The notes beneath the pieces were generated by a model, which was given only the letters and a program-made list of their open reading frames with translations, was not told the DNA's origin and searched no databases. The position numbers were made by a program, and so were the translations under genes. From positions 1-44,469 of the forward strand of contig JACOTG010000293.1 of NCBI GenBank assembly GCA_016178505.1: a stretch of 44,469 nt of DNA, read 5' to 3'. This document shows positions 17,047-26,355 of this stretch, one piece after another (the stretch's first letter is position 1; each line of letters opens with the position of its first letter). Source of the DNA: Planctomycetota bacterium (GTDB lineage Bacteria; Planctomycetota; JACOTG01).

Positions 17047-17075
17047 TTGTGAGCCCACTCCGCCTCGGTTAGACT
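17047..17075 (+). promoter_or_regulatory. Candidate vegetative promoter for the secreted PPC-like protein
   Basis: TTGTGA (17047-17052), 17-base spacer, TAGACT (17070-17075). Each hexamer matches the sigma-70 consensus at four of six bases. The -10 is the same as in the promoter at 29049-29076. Confidence 0.4.
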
Positions 17076-17232
17076 GGCACCCCGGAGAGAGAAGAACGGA
17101 AAGGTGCGAAGGACGGGGGGGAGCGCATCTCTTGGTTCCGTCGTCGAATTCGATCCGCCGGCCGCCGGCTTCCCGTGACCAGACACGAGGGTTGCGTGGC
17201 CGCAACTGACTCTCCGGAAGAAGGGAGAACCC

Positions 17233-19149
17233 ATGAAGTTCGCGTCCCATCTCACTGCGACACCGATCCTCATCGTCGCGAGCCTGTTGGTTGTCGCCGT
17301 GTCGGCCACGGCAGCCCCGGCACATCCGCCGCGGCCCCGAATCATCGACGCCAACGCACCCGGCGCTCCGATCACGGTCTTCAAGGTGTCGGACACGCGC
17401 AGCCTGCTCACTCCGAAGTTCGGCGATTCGATCCCTCGGCCGGCAGCCGGCGCTGAATCGCCGTCCATCGACGTCTCCCAGAAGCAGGCGCTCGACGGTC
17501 GGCACGCCGCCGCGAAACCGCCGGCACCGGAGGATGCGACTCCCCCGCCGCTCGGCGTCGCCGCACCCGCGAACGATCTCTGCGCAAACGCGATGTCGGT
17601 GACGCTGCCGTTCACGGTGACCGAGAATACGCAGTGCGCCACGACGAGCCCCACAGACCCGAGCCCCTGCGGTTTTCAGAACTCGGCGAGCGTTTGGTTC
17701 ACGGTCACGCCGGCGACACCCGGAATCATGCAGCTCGACACCTGCGCCGGCACCTCATACGACTCCGTGCTTTCGGTCTACGTCGGCGACTGTTCGGCCG
17801 GACTCGCCAACGTGGCGTGCAACGACGATTCCTGCGCGCTGCAGTCGCGCGTCGCCGTGCCGATCGCGGTCGGAACGACCTACATCATCCAGGTGCAAGC
17901 GTACTCGGTGAACGCCGGAGGCAATCTCGTGCTCTCCGGTTCGCTCGCGGCGCCGCTCGGCAACGACGGGTGTCAGAGTCCGACTCAGCTCCCCTCCTTC
18001 GGCCCGTTTCCCATCGTCCGAAACGGAAACTCGACGACGGCGACGACCGAGCCGACCGATCCGTTGCAAGCGTGCTCGGCCGGCGGTCCACAGCAGAACG
18101 GCAACAGCATCTGGTTCTCGTGGGTCGCGCCCATCGACGGAACAGTGACCCTCGAGAGTTGCGGATCGGGCTACGACACGGTGGTGTCGCTGTTCACGGG
18201 AAGTTGCGGGTCGTTCAACGAACTCGCGTGCAACGACGATCGCGGTTCGGACCCGAACGCGCCATCTTGCGCGAACGGGCTCTCCTCGTTCGCTCGCGCC
18301 AACGTCACGACCGGCGTCTACTACACGATCGAACTCACCGACTGGGCGACGCCCGGCGGCGGAAGCTACGTCCTCAGCCTCGACTTCCGAGCCACGCCGG
18401 ACCCGGCGGCAAACTCGCCCGCCGTCGTGGAGGATGGATGGACGGTTCGATTCCGGAATCTCCTCGGGGCCGGGCAGGACGTCGAGGACTACCGCTTCAA
18501 CCCGGACTTGGTGGCAACCGCCGTCGACGCCGAGGATCTCACGATCGTCCAACGGTTCAAGATCCCGAAGGAGGGCTTGCCGAACGGGGCCAACGTCGAC
18601 TACTTCTTCGTCGAGGCCAACCCGTCGACCGCGGCCAACCCGACGGGCGAAGACATCTCGAACCCGCCTCCATCGAGTCGAGTGCCGGTCGTGATCGTGA
18701 ACGACGTGTTCTACCGACCGGACCTGTTTCCGCCCGCGAGCGGTCCGTACATCGCGACCGTTGCATTCACGTTCAACAGTGCGAACGCGATCTTCCCCGC
18801 GTCCCCCGGTCCGTCCGGCGAACGACGCTATGACTGGTTCAGCGTCGTCGAGTTTGCGCCGGCGGGTCCATTCCTGGACGGAGGTCCACCGGATCTCGAC
18901 GGCGACGGCGATTTCGAAACGGGAGTCGTATTTCGATATGAAAGCGGTACTCGCAACCTCTATCGAATCACCGCGCGCACCGACAATCACGGTGCCGAGC
19001 TGACCGACTACATGGTCAATCGATCGCGCCGCAGCCTCTCGCGGCTCAACGTCTTCGAGGCACATCCGCCGCAGCCAGTGCGCGACTTCCCGGTCGTGGA
19101 CGGCGGCGAGGACGCGGAGACGCGTCCCTGGGCGTTCGTCCTCAACTAG
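17233..19149 (+). CDS. Secreted protein with two PPC-like beta domains
   Basis: 638 residues. A signal peptide (residues 1-28, hydrophobic core 11-24, cleavage near ATAA-PA) is followed by a Pro-rich segment. Residues about 114-235 and 240-382 are two copies of a Cys-containing beta domain with the pattern NDxC...SVWFTVTP...YDSVLSVYxGDC...VACNDD, like bacterial pre-peptidase C-terminal (PPC-like) domains; the acidic loops suggest calcium binding. Residues about 395-638 are a further beta-rich region with a D-rich loop (DLDGDGDFE) that I cannot assign. No protease or other catalytic domain is visible. ATG 17233 follows GAAGGGAG. The protein is probably extracellular or in the envelope. The stop TAG is followed directly by a copy of the terminal repeat of the element at 19261. 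Confidence 0.8.
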   Translation: MKFASHLTATPILIVASLLVVAVSATAAPAHPPRPRIIDANAPGAPITVFKVSDTRSLLTPKFGDSIPRPAAGAESPSIDVSQKQALDGRHAAAKPPAPEDATPPPLGVAAPANDLCANAMSVTLPFTVTENTQCATTSPTDPSPCGFQNSASVWFTVTPATPGIMQLDTCAGTSYDSVLSVYVGDCSAGLANVACNDDSCALQSRVAVPIAVGTTYIIQVQAYSVNAGGNLVLSGSLAAPLGNDGCQSPTQLPSFGPFPIVRNGNSTTATTEPTDPLQACSAGGPQQNGNSIWFSWVAPIDGTVTLESCGSGYDTVVSLFTGSCGSFNELACNDDRGSDPNAPSCANGLSSFARANVTTGVYYTIELTDWATPGGGSYVLSLDFRATPDPAANSPAVVEDGWTVRFRNLLGAGQDVEDYRFNPDLVATAVDAEDLTIVQRFKIPKEGLPNGANVDYFFVEANPSTAANPTGEDISNPPPSSRVPVVIVNDVFYRPDLFPPASGPYIATVAFTFNSANAIFPASPGPSGERRYDWFSVVEFAPAGPFLDGGPPDLDGDGDFETGVVFRYESGTRNLYRITARTDNHGAELTDYMVNRSRRSLSRLNVFEAHPPQPVRDFPVVDGGEDAETRPWAFVLN

Positions 19150-19165
19150 GTCCGCATAGAAACAA
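19149..19165 (+). repeat. Solo copy of the element's terminal repeat
   Basis: GGTCCGCATAGAAACAA, matching 15 of 17 bases of the terminal repeat at 19408-19425 (read on the minus strand). It begins at the last base of the TAG stop of the secreted-protein gene. Possibly a remnant of another copy of the same element. Confidence 0.6.
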
Positions 19166-19166
19166 T

Positions 19167-19207
19167 CGAGCCCCCGCAGTTCGACGCTGCGAGGGCTCGC
19201 TTTTTTT
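19167..19207 (+). terminator. Intrinsic terminator
   Basis: A 13-bp stem (19167-19179 with 19187-19199, one mismatch) with a 7-base loop, followed by C and seven Ts (19201-19207), 17 bases after the stop of the secreted-protein gene. This is the clearest rho-independent terminator in the window. Confidence 0.9.
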
Positions 19208-19260
19208 GGCGTTGTCCCCGATATCCGACGCGGGGCTGCTGCGAGGTAACGACGGACTAA

Positions 19261-19425
19261 GGGCCCGCGCAGAAACAACTGCTACATTCGGCCGGCTGCG
19301 AAGGCCCCTGGACTTCGTCTCTCCTCCTCGCCGTATCGCTCCGTTGATACGCCTCGTCGTCGTTCCTCGCCAGCGGCCTTCTCGCTCGGCCTCGGTGTTT
19401 GACGCATTTGTTTCTGCGCGGACCC
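19261..19425. mobile_element. MITE-like palindromic element, 165 bp
   Basis: Terminal inverted repeats of 18 bp (GGGCCCGCGCAGAAACAA at 19261-19278 and the complement of GGGTCCGCGCAGAAACAA at 19408-19425; 17 of 18 match) are flanked on both sides by TAA (19258-19260 and 19426-19428), like a target-site duplication. Inside are a second imperfect inverted repeat (19290-19306 with 19375-19391) and a central GTATC/GATAC hairpin (19333-19350), all on nearly the same centre, so the whole unit can fold as one long hairpin. It has no coding capacity. The right end abuts the HU stop codon. A non-autonomous transposon derivative is the simplest reading; a structured repeat of REP/BIME type is the alternative. 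Confidence 0.65.
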
Positions 19426-19694
19426 TAAAGGGAGCTCTTCAACGATTTGCCGGCCTTGAAGCCGACGGTCCGGCTCGGCTTGATCTTGATCTCGGCTCCG
19501 GTCTGCGGATTGCGACCGATTCGGGCCTTGCGATTACGAACGCTGAACGTCCCGAATCCGACGAGCTGCACGGCCTTGTCCTTCTTCAATCCGGTCTGAA
19601 TCGACTTGAAGACCGCATTGACGATCTTCTCGCCTTGCGCCTTCGAGGTGCTCAATTCACCAGCAACGCTCTCGAACAACTCCTGCTTGTTCAT
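19425..19694 (-). CDS. hup: HU-family DNA-binding protein
   Basis: 89 residues, the usual HU length. HU dimers bend and compact DNA without strict sequence preference. The N-terminal helices (MNKQELFESVAGE..., 1-40), the beta-arm with GFGTFSVRNRKARIGRNPQTG (about 47-67) and the C-terminal FKAGKSLK helix are all present, including the arm-tip RNP. ATG 19694 follows GGAGGA; the 24 extra upstream residues of the longer frame are not HU sequence. The stop codon TAG runs straight into the terminal repeat of the neighbouring element, so the HU gene has no normal 3' flank. Confidence 0.95.
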   Translation of the reverse strand: MNKQELFESVAGELSTSKAQGEKIVNAVFKSIQTGLKKDKAVQLVGFGTFSVRNRKARIGRNPQTGAEIKIKPSRTVGFKAGKSLKSSL

Positions 19695-19998
19695 CGGATC
19701 CTCCTCCCTTTCTGCCTTCGTGCCTCTCGAAGATATCGAGCGGAGACATTCTTCGAGCGGGTCCAATGACCCTCAACGACCTGTCGAATTGAATGCCGCC
19801 CTGAATCCCCACTCCACGATTGACGACTTCATCCTCGAGCAACGCGCGGATCCTAGTGAATCGCGTTCGTGAATTCCAGAGGAAACGCCGGGGACCGGCC
19901 GCGACGTTGACGCGATTCACCAGCGGATCTCTAATGCGCCGTGAATCGAGTTTCGATGCCTCGTCCTCGCCGTTCTTGCCGATTCATCGGAGGTCCTC
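19695..19998. other. Divergent intergenic region between HU and AsmA-like genes
   Basis: 304 bp without a gene. It holds the plus-strand promoter at 19907-19935. On the minus strand, a weak candidate for HU (TTGAGG, 17 bases, AAGAAT, over 19749-19777) is present. No repeats or RNA gene are seen. Confidence 0.4.
19907..19935 (+). promoter_or_regulatory. Sigma-70-type promoter for the AsmA-like gene
   Basis: TTGACG (19907-19912), 17-base spacer, TCTAAT (19930-19935); both hexamers match consensus at five of six bases. The start codon is 64 bases further on. Confidence 0.6.
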
Positions 19999-22900
19999 AT
20001 GACTGACCCGGCTCCACGCAGTCTCCCGGACAAACCCAAGCGCCGAGTCTGGAAGCGCGTCCTGTGGTTCGGGATCGCCCTGATCGGCACGATCGCAATC
20101 GTTGCGTTGCTCCTACCCACGCTGCTTTCCTTCGGTCCGGGTCGTGCCTTGCTCCTCGGGCGCATCGAGTCCGCGCTCGGCGCGACGGTGACCGTCGATT
20201 CGTTGAGCCTTTCGTGGTCTGGACGCGGCGCCCTTCGTGAGCTGGAGGTGACGATCCCTGGCGACGCCGTGCCGCTTCTCAAGGCCGACGAGGCGACCGT
20301 CGTGACGTCGCTCGCCGGTTTGTTCTCGCGCCACTTCGACGTGCGATTGGCGATCGTGAAGCCGGAGATCCATCTCATTCGAGCTGCAGACGGCTCGTTC
20401 AACTTCGACAAGCTCGCGATGCGAGCGACGAAGAATGCTCCGAGCGAGAAACCTGCGCTCGCCGTTTCCGGTGAATCGACGGCGGCGCAGGGAAAGCCGT
20501 TCGATGTCAAGTTGGATCTCGTCGTGACCGACGGCGCCGTGACTCTGCAAGATGACGAACTCCACAAGACGTCGAAGCTGCGAGGCGTACAGATCACGGC
20601 CCAAAACGAGAAACCGAACGACCCGATCCACTACTCGGTGAAGGTTCGGGTACCGCAGGCCGGGGAGGACGGTTCGCTCGAGTCGTCGGGAACGATCGAG
20701 GTGCGGGAACTCGCTGCGGCCAAGTCCTCGTTCGATCTCGACCAGCTCCGCGCGAACGGCGAGCTCACGGCGTCGAACGTCGAGCTCGGGCCGTGGCGAA
20801 GCCTCGCGACGCGGTTCGCCCAGGTCGGAGACTGCCAGGGAACGATCGGTGCGCGGCTCAAGGCCAGCATCGCCGGCAGATCGAAGTTCGAATCGTCCGG
20901 GACCCTCGAGCTCGAAGGGTTGCGCGTCGACGTGGGCAAGGGGCGCCCCGCGATCCGCGAGGAGCACCTTTCCCTGGCGACGGACATCGCGATCGATCTC
21001 GCCGACGACGAGATCTCGGTGAGGAAGCTCGCGCTTCGCTCCACTCCGGCCACGATCGACGCAAAGGGATCCATCCATCGCTTTCGTTCGCAGCCGAGCG
21101 GAGACTTCGAGGGGACGGCGGCCGTCGATCTGGCAAAGCTCTTGGAGTGCGCGCCGGCCGCATTCCCGAGCGACCTCCAGGCGACGGGCAACGTGCGAGT
21201 CGAGGCGAGGCTCGGCGAGGACGCGGGGACTCCGCGATTCTCGTTCTCGGCCGGCGTCGCGGGACTGGACCTTCGCGGCGGCCCGCTCGCTCAGCCGATC
21301 ACCGAGCAGAACGTCGAAGCCGAAATCGTCGCGCGATTCCTTCGTGAGGCGTCGAGGATCGGCATCGACCGCGCCACGGTCACGACGTCGTTTGCCAGCG
21401 TCAAGGCGACCGGCAGCGTCGGCGGCGACGGATTCCGCCAGGTGGACCTCGCGACGGAAGTCCACGCCGACCTCGCGAACGCGTGTGATCGTGCGGCGGG
21501 AGCCTTGCCGCAGGGATTGCGCGCCGCGGGCGCCGTCGATTCCACCCTGCGGATCGTCGACGACGGCCACACCGCGTCGATCGTCGGTGCAGCTCGCGTG
21601 AGCGGGCTTCACGTCGAAGGGGGGCCGCTGAGCGCGCCGGTCGATCAGGCGGCGATTTCGCTCGACCTCGACGTCGGCGCCGAACGGTCGGGTGCCGCGT
21701 TCGACGCCATTCACGTCCGCAAGGGCGAGTTCGTCTCGTCGGTCGCGACGGTGTCGGCCAAGGGCGACGTCACGGCGCTCGCTTCGCAGCCGCGCGCCGA
21801 CTTCAAGGCGACGATCACGGGAGATCTCGGCCGTGCCCGCGCCGAGCTCGGCGCGTTCTTCCCCGCGACGACCGAACTCGCCGGACAAATCAAAACGGAG
21901 CTCGTCGCGAGCGACGACGGCAAGGGCGCGACCACGCTGCATCTCCACGGCGGGCTCACCGACTTCGTCATGAGGTCCGCGAGCGATCCATCGACGGCAC
22001 ACGCCCCTGGAGCGTCCTTGTCCTGGACGGCATCCGCACGATACGACCGCGGCGCCGATTCTCTCGACGTTTCGAACGGTGCGCTGAACACGACGTTCGG
22101 CGACGTGCGCTTCGGTGCTCAGATCGCCGCCCTTCGATCCTCCGGAGACGCGAGTGCGCGAACGATCGATGCGCGCGCCGTGCTCGGGATGGATCTCGCG
22201 AAAGCCAACGCCGCCCTCGGTGCTTGGCTTCCGCCCGGACTCGAGTTGGCGGGAACGGTCTCCGGCGAAATCGACGCCCACGCCGCCGGTGCAACGTCTC
22301 GAGCAACGGCTCATGTCGATGCAAAGGACGTGATGGCTCGCGGCGGCGGCCTCACCGCGCCCGTCACCGAACCGCGCGCGTCGCTCGACTTCGAAGGTGA
22401 ATACGACTCGCGGGCCGACCGCCTGAACGTGTCCAAGGGAGAACTGTCGTTCTCGGGCGCCAAGCTCGTCGCAACGGGCTCGGCATCGAAGATCCGTTCC
22501 GCTTTGGAGGGCGAAGCGTCGATCGCCTTGTCGGCGGACCTCGCGGCCGCGGCGGAACGACTGCGCGGATTCCTGCCCGCAGGACAAGAACTCGGCGGCT
22601 CGGTGTCCGCGAGCTTCACGGCGAAGGAGAACGGCGGTCGAACCACGCTCGCCGGCTCCGCCAAAGTGCAGGATCTCCGCGCATCCGGCGGTGGCCTCGC
22701 GGCTCCCGTCGAGGAAAAGGAATCGAAGCTCGACGTCGACGTCTCCTACGACCGCGTGAAGCAGGCGCTCGACGTCGCCGCACTCGACCTTCACGCCTCG
22801 TTCGCGGAGGCTCACGCGAAGGGCAAAGTCGAAGGCCTGTCGACCCGCCCGCGTGCCGATTTCCAGAGCCAGTTCCACGTCGATCTTCGCTCCGCATCGG

Positions 22901-24975
22901 AGCGTTTCGGTGCTCTGCTCCCGCAGGGTCTCGCGCTCGCTGGCCTGGCCGACGCTCGGTTCCAGGCGACGTCGGATGCCGCAGGAACGAAATTCCAGGC
23001 GACCGCCACGACCACGAACTTGTCGGCGTCGGGCGGGCCGCTCGCCTCCCCGTTCGCGGAGCCGAAAATGGACGTCGACGTTCGCGGCACGTTCGTCGAC
23101 GCCGACGATCGACTCGTCCTCGAGTCTGCCAAGGCGATGTCGTCGTTCGCGACGATTCAAGGCACGGGAAAGATCGATCGCTTCTCGAGGTCGCGCGACC
23201 TCACGTCCGACTTCACGCTCCGCGCCGACCTGCCCGTGGCCGCGGCGCGCCTCGCCGCGTTCTTGCCCGCGGGCACGAAGCTCGAGGGAACAACGGAGGG
23301 AACGGCGTCGATCGGTGGCTCGCTCGCTCTCGGCACCGTGATCGCGCTCTACGGCCGCGCCGACCTGAAGGGCGGCGTCGCCACCGTGGGCTCCGTGCGA
23401 ACGGCTCTCGATCGCGCCGTGATTCGCTTGGAGAACGGGGTCGCGACGCTGACGGACGCAAGCGCGAACGTGAATGGTGGCGACGTCAAGACCCGCGCGA
23501 GCATGGATCTTTCGAAGGAGACGCGTCCATTCCAAGCGACCATCGTTGCCACGGACGTCGCACTCTCCGGCGACATTCGAAGCGCGCTCCAATACGCGAT
23601 CCCCCTATTCGCCCAAGCGCCCGACGCGGTCGCGGAGGCGAGCGGGCTCGCGTCCGGCACCCTCGACATCGCCGGAAGCCTCGCAGCGATGCCTCGCACG
23701 CTCGCCGGCACGGGCACGGTGCGCCTCTCGAAGGGCGAGATCGCGGCATCGCCGGTCGTGACGGGAATGCTCGCGGACTTCGGCGGACCGGCCCAGCTCT
23801 CGTTCGAATCGGCGACCGCGGACTTCTCGATTCGCAATGAGCGCGTCGAGAGCCGGAACGTGAAGTTCAACGGCAAGGAAGCGTCGCTCGGACTCGAAGG
23901 CTCGGTTGGTTTCGATCAGACGCTCGACTATCGAGTCGACGCGCGCTTCGTGTCGTCCTTTCTCTCGAAAGCAGACCGCTCCCGCGTCGGACCCTATCTC
24001 GATCTCCTTTCCGGCGACGACGGCGTGGCGCTGCCGATTGCGATTCGAGGAACTCTCACGCATCCGAACGTGAAGCTCGAGTTCGATCGGCTCCTCCAAG
24101 ATCCGGCGGCGCTTGCGAAGCGCGCACTGGATCTAGCGGGCAAGAAGAAAGACTCCGGCGGTACGGGCTCCCCTTCGGGCAAGCCCGATCCAGAGGACCT
24201 CGTGAAAAAAGGGCTCGAAGGACTCTTGGGCGGAAACAAGAAGCGCCCGCGCGACGACGACTCCAAGGCGGCGCACTCGAGCTCCGCACTCGATGCCTTG
24301 TGGCCGCAGTTCGTCGACGCGAAGCGCGGCCGCAGCGCGTACGGCGCTCTCGCGGCCGATGCGGAAGCGCGACGCACTTTCTCCGATTGGCTCGCCGCTC
24401 CGGATCCGCCCGCCGCTTCACGAGAGGCGCGGCTCGCCGCGGCGCTGAATCGCTACGACGTCGCCGTGATGCTCGGCGTCGCGGAAAACATCGACGCGGC
24501 GCGCCGGGCGCCACGGGGCGTGCTCGACCTGCCCGGTTTCTTCGATCGCACGACGCGCCGGATCGCGGGCGAAGACCAAACGCTCGATCGCTACGAGGTG
24601 CGAATTCGAGAACTGCAGGCGCCGCTCTACCCCTTTGCGCTCATGCGCGCATCGATCGGCGGTCCACCGGTCCTTTCGGAGCCGTTGCATGCGGACGACG
24701 TCGTGGACCGACTCGAACAAATCGCGCGTCGCACCCTCGAGGCCTCGACCGAAGCGACGGCCGGCCGATTGCGCGTGACGGAGCTCCTGATCGACCGCGG
24801 CGACGCCATCGTGGGCGCGAATCCGCGCGGCGACGCCGCTGCGTGGCAGCGCGGGGTGGTCGATCTCCTCGATCGCCTCTTGCCGAGAAAGCACCCCGCT
24901 CGAAAGGCCGGACCGCTGGCATCTCTCCGGATCGAACCGCGCGGCGACTGGGACTGGCGCCTCAACGAGAAGTGA
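19999..24975 (+). CDS. AsmA-family envelope protein with tandem repeats and C-terminal DUF547-like domain
   Basis: 1658 residues. A cytoplasmic start rich in Lys/Arg is followed by one membrane segment (about 21-44); the rest should be periplasmic. Residues about 45-150 match the AsmA N-terminus (ALGATVTVDSLSLSWSG-type), and about 1150-1370 match the AsmA C-terminal region. AsmA-like proteins form long grooved beta bridges thought to carry phospholipids between membranes. In the middle, an LPxGxxLxG motif recurs near residues 384, 503, 621, 744, 859, 974 and 1089, marking repeats of about 115-123 residues. After a Lys-rich linker (about 1375-1430), residues about 1430-1600 resemble DUF547 (GFFD, then FALMRASIGGPP at about 1545-1556), with the family's usual Asn/Cys residues replaced. 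ATG 19999 follows GGAGG. Confidence 0.82.
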   Translation: MTDPAPRSLPDKPKRRVWKRVLWFGIALIGTIAIVALLLPTLLSFGPGRALLLGRIESALGATVTVDSLSLSWSGRGALRELEVTIPGDAVPLLKADEATVVTSLAGLFSRHFDVRLAIVKPEIHLIRAADGSFNFDKLAMRATKNAPSEKPALAVSGESTAAQGKPFDVKLDLVVTDGAVTLQDDELHKTSKLRGVQITAQNEKPNDPIHYSVKVRVPQAGEDGSLESSGTIEVRELAAAKSSFDLDQLRANGELTASNVELGPWRSLATRFAQVGDCQGTIGARLKASIAGRSKFESSGTLELEGLRVDVGKGRPAIREEHLSLATDIAIDLADDEISVRKLALRSTPATIDAKGSIHRFRSQPSGDFEGTAAVDLAKLLECAPAAFPSDLQATGNVRVEARLGEDAGTPRFSFSAGVAGLDLRGGPLAQPITEQNVEAEIVARFLREASRIGIDRATVTTSFASVKATGSVGGDGFRQVDLATEVHADLANACDRAAGALPQGLRAAGAVDSTLRIVDDGHTASIVGAARVSGLHVEGGPLSAPVDQAAISLDLDVGAERSGAAFDAIHVRKGEFVSSVATVSAKGDVTALASQPRADFKATITGDLGRARAELGAFFPATTELAGQIKTELVASDDGKGATTLHLHGGLTDFVMRSASDPSTAHAPGASLSWTASARYDRGADSLDVSNGALNTTFGDVRFGAQIAALRSSGDASARTIDARAVLGMDLAKANAALGAWLPPGLELAGTVSGEIDAHAAGATSRATAHVDAKDVMARGGGLTAPVTEPRASLDFEGEYDSRADRLNVSKGELSFSGAKLVATGSASKIRSALEGEASIALSADLAAAAERLRGFLPAGQELGGSVSASFTAKENGGRTTLAGSAKVQDLRASGGGLAAPVEEKESKLDVDVSYDRVKQALDVAALDLHASFAEAHAKGKVEGLSTRPRADFQSQFHVDLRSASERFGALLPQGLALAGLADARFQATSDAAGTKFQATATTTNLSASGGPLASPFAEPKMDVDVRGTFVDADDRLVLESAKAMSSFATIQGTGKIDRFSRSRDLTSDFTLRADLPVAAARLAAFLPAGTKLEGTTEGTASIGGSLALGTVIALYGRADLKGGVATVGSVRTALDRAVIRLENGVATLTDASANVNGGDVKTRASMDLSKETRPFQATIVATDVALSGDIRSALQYAIPLFAQAPDAVAEASGLASGTLDIAGSLAAMPRTLAGTGTVRLSKGEIAASPVVTGMLADFGGPAQLSFESATADFSIRNERVESRNVKFNGKEASLGLEGSVGFDQTLDYRVDARFVSSFLSKADRSRVGPYLDLLSGDDGVALPIAIRGTLTHPNVKLEFDRLLQDPAALAKRALDLAGKKKDSGGTGSPSGKPDPEDLVKKGLEGLLGGNKKRPRDDDSKAAHSSSALDALWPQFVDAKRGRSAYGALAADAEARRTFSDWLAAPDPPAASREARLAAALNRYDVAVMLGVAENIDAARRAPRGVLDLPGFFDRTTRRIAGEDQTLDRYEVRIRELQAPLYPFALMRASIGGPPVLSEPLHADDVVDRLEQIARRTLEASTEATAGRLRVTELLIDRGDAIVGANPRGDAAAWQRGVVDLLDRLLPRKHPARKAGPLASLRIEPRGDWDWRLNEK

Positions 24976-24987
24976 TCGGAGGGCGCG

Positions 24988-26211
24988 TTACTTCCCATCG
25001 ACCCGCGGGGTGGTCGTCACGGTGACCGGCACGGTCGAGCGCTCCAGGAAAAGGAGCGCAAAGCAGGTGTTCACGAGATCCGAGCCGATGCCGTACTCGT
25101 TCTTCCATCGGCCGTCCGGCTCTTGATGCGCGAGAAGGAATTCCGCGCCTTCGCGAAACCAGTCGTGATCGCCGATCTTCACGACATCGGCGAGGATGCC
25201 GGTCCGCTCGAGTCCGTAGAGGAAGTAATAGTGATAGTCGAGCTTCCGCTTCGGGTTCTCCTCGATCGACCAGTTCGATTGGAGCCACGCGAGCCCGTCA
25301 CGGATGCCGTCGTCGACGTCCGTCGCCAGCTTGCCGGCGAATCGGCTGCTCCCGCTGAGTTCACTCCGACACAGGACGAGGCTCGCGACACCCACGCACG
25401 TCATGCTTCCGTACGCTTCGCCCATCGGACAGGGCTTGTCGTACGTCCAGCCACGCGCCTGCGCCGGCTTCTTCGACACGGACGAGTAGCCCTTCCCGTC
25501 GACGCCGCGATCGAGAACCAACGTGGTGGCCGGTCCCTTGGGCTCCTGCCACTTCACGAAGTGTTGCGCCAGCTCGAGCCAGATGTCTTTCGGGACTCGA
25601 ATGCCGCACCGCGACGCCGACTTCAGCGCGAGGATCGCTAGCTGCGCGTTCGAGTGATCGCCGTTTCCTCCGGGGTAGCTCCAGTAGTCACCGATTCGCC
25701 TTGCGAGAAGCCACTCGGTTGCTTTCTTGAGCCACTCCGATTCCGGTGCCAGCAGTTGCCGCTCCTCCTTCGCGTACTTCTTCGAAAGGAGGTCGCTCGT
25801 TGCGGTCGCTTTGGCTTCGACGGCGAGCACGATGAGCGAGACCTCGTAGGTGAGTCGCAACGGCTGCGCGAGGAGGAAATCGAACGCTTTCTGGATGCGC
25901 GCGTCCCCGCGCGGAACGCCCGCGTGGAGCAGCGCGTAGCAAGTGAGCGCTGTCGGACCCGCGTGGAAGAAGTAAGGACCATCCGGAAAGTCGCCCCACG
26001 TACCCGCCTCCGATTGCTGCGAGAGCAGCCAACGCGAGCCGCGGTCGATGGCGGCGTCGATTCGCTTGCGAAGCTCCGGATCGACGGATGCAGACGCCGG
26101 AGCGGGCTTGCGATCATCGGCAACGGCGCTCGCCGATGAAGCGACGACAGCCGCAACACACGCTCCGAGAACGGTCGCGCGCACGGCGTGGAGGCGTTCG
26201 GTCGTTTTCAT
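24988..26211 (-). CDS. Secreted prenyltransferase/squalene-oxidase-like alpha/alpha repeat protein
   Basis: 407 residues. A signal peptide (about 1-31, cleavage near ASAVA) precedes an alpha/alpha toroid-like region. Repeated motifs of the terpene-cyclase/prenyltransferase repeat are seen: IDRGSRWLLSQQSEAGTWGD (about 55-74), ATEWLLARRIGDYWSYPGG (about 165-183), IRDGLAWLQSNWS (about 304-316) and GAEFLLAHQEPDGRWKNEYG (about 355-374). The DxDD motif of true squalene cyclases is not seen, and such secreted proteins usually have unknown function. ATG 26211 follows GGAG. It converges with the AsmA-like gene, stop to stop, with 12 bases between them. Confidence 0.8.
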   Translation of the reverse strand: MKTTERLHAVRATVLGACVAAVVASSASAVADDRKPAPASASVDPELRKRIDAAIDRGSRWLLSQQSEAGTWGDFPDGPYFFHAGPTALTCYALLHAGVPRGDARIQKAFDFLLAQPLRLTYEVSLIVLAVEAKATATSDLLSKKYAKEERQLLAPESEWLKKATEWLLARRIGDYWSYPGGNGDHSNAQLAILALKSASRCGIRVPKDIWLELAQHFVKWQEPKGPATTLVLDRGVDGKGYSSVSKKPAQARGWTYDKPCPMGEAYGSMTCVGVASLVLCRSELSGSSRFAGKLATDVDDGIRDGLAWLQSNWSIEENPKRKLDYHYYFLYGLERTGILADVVKIGDHDWFREGAEFLLAHQEPDGRWKNEYGIGSDLVNTCFALLFLERSTVPVTVTTTPRVDGK

Positions 26212-26264
26212 CTCAACTCCCGAAGCGCATGCTATCAGAACCGGGCCGGCGACGTGACGTGCCG

Positions 26265-26293
26265 TTGACTCCGCTTCTGCGTGCGACTATCCT
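26265..26293 (+). promoter_or_regulatory. Sigma-70-type promoter for the enoyl-CoA hydratase gene
   Basis: TTGACT (26265-26270), 17-base spacer, TATCCT (26288-26293), 62 bases before the start codon at 26356. Same -35 hexamer as at 29049 and 32768. Confidence 0.6.
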
Positions 26294-26355
26294 GCGCGGC
26301 TCGTTCCGTCATCGACACACTTCGAAATCGGTGAACGAATCCCAAGGAGGACGTC

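Noticed and set aside
18446..18460. GGTTCGATTCC sequence like a tRNA T-arm
   Set aside because: It lies inside the secreted-protein coding frame and no acceptor or anticodon arm fits around it.
20113..23592. Open frame of 1159 codons antisense to the AsmA-like gene
   Set aside because: Arg/Glu-rich composition and no motif; the sense frame has AsmA signatures, a promoter and a ribosome binding site.
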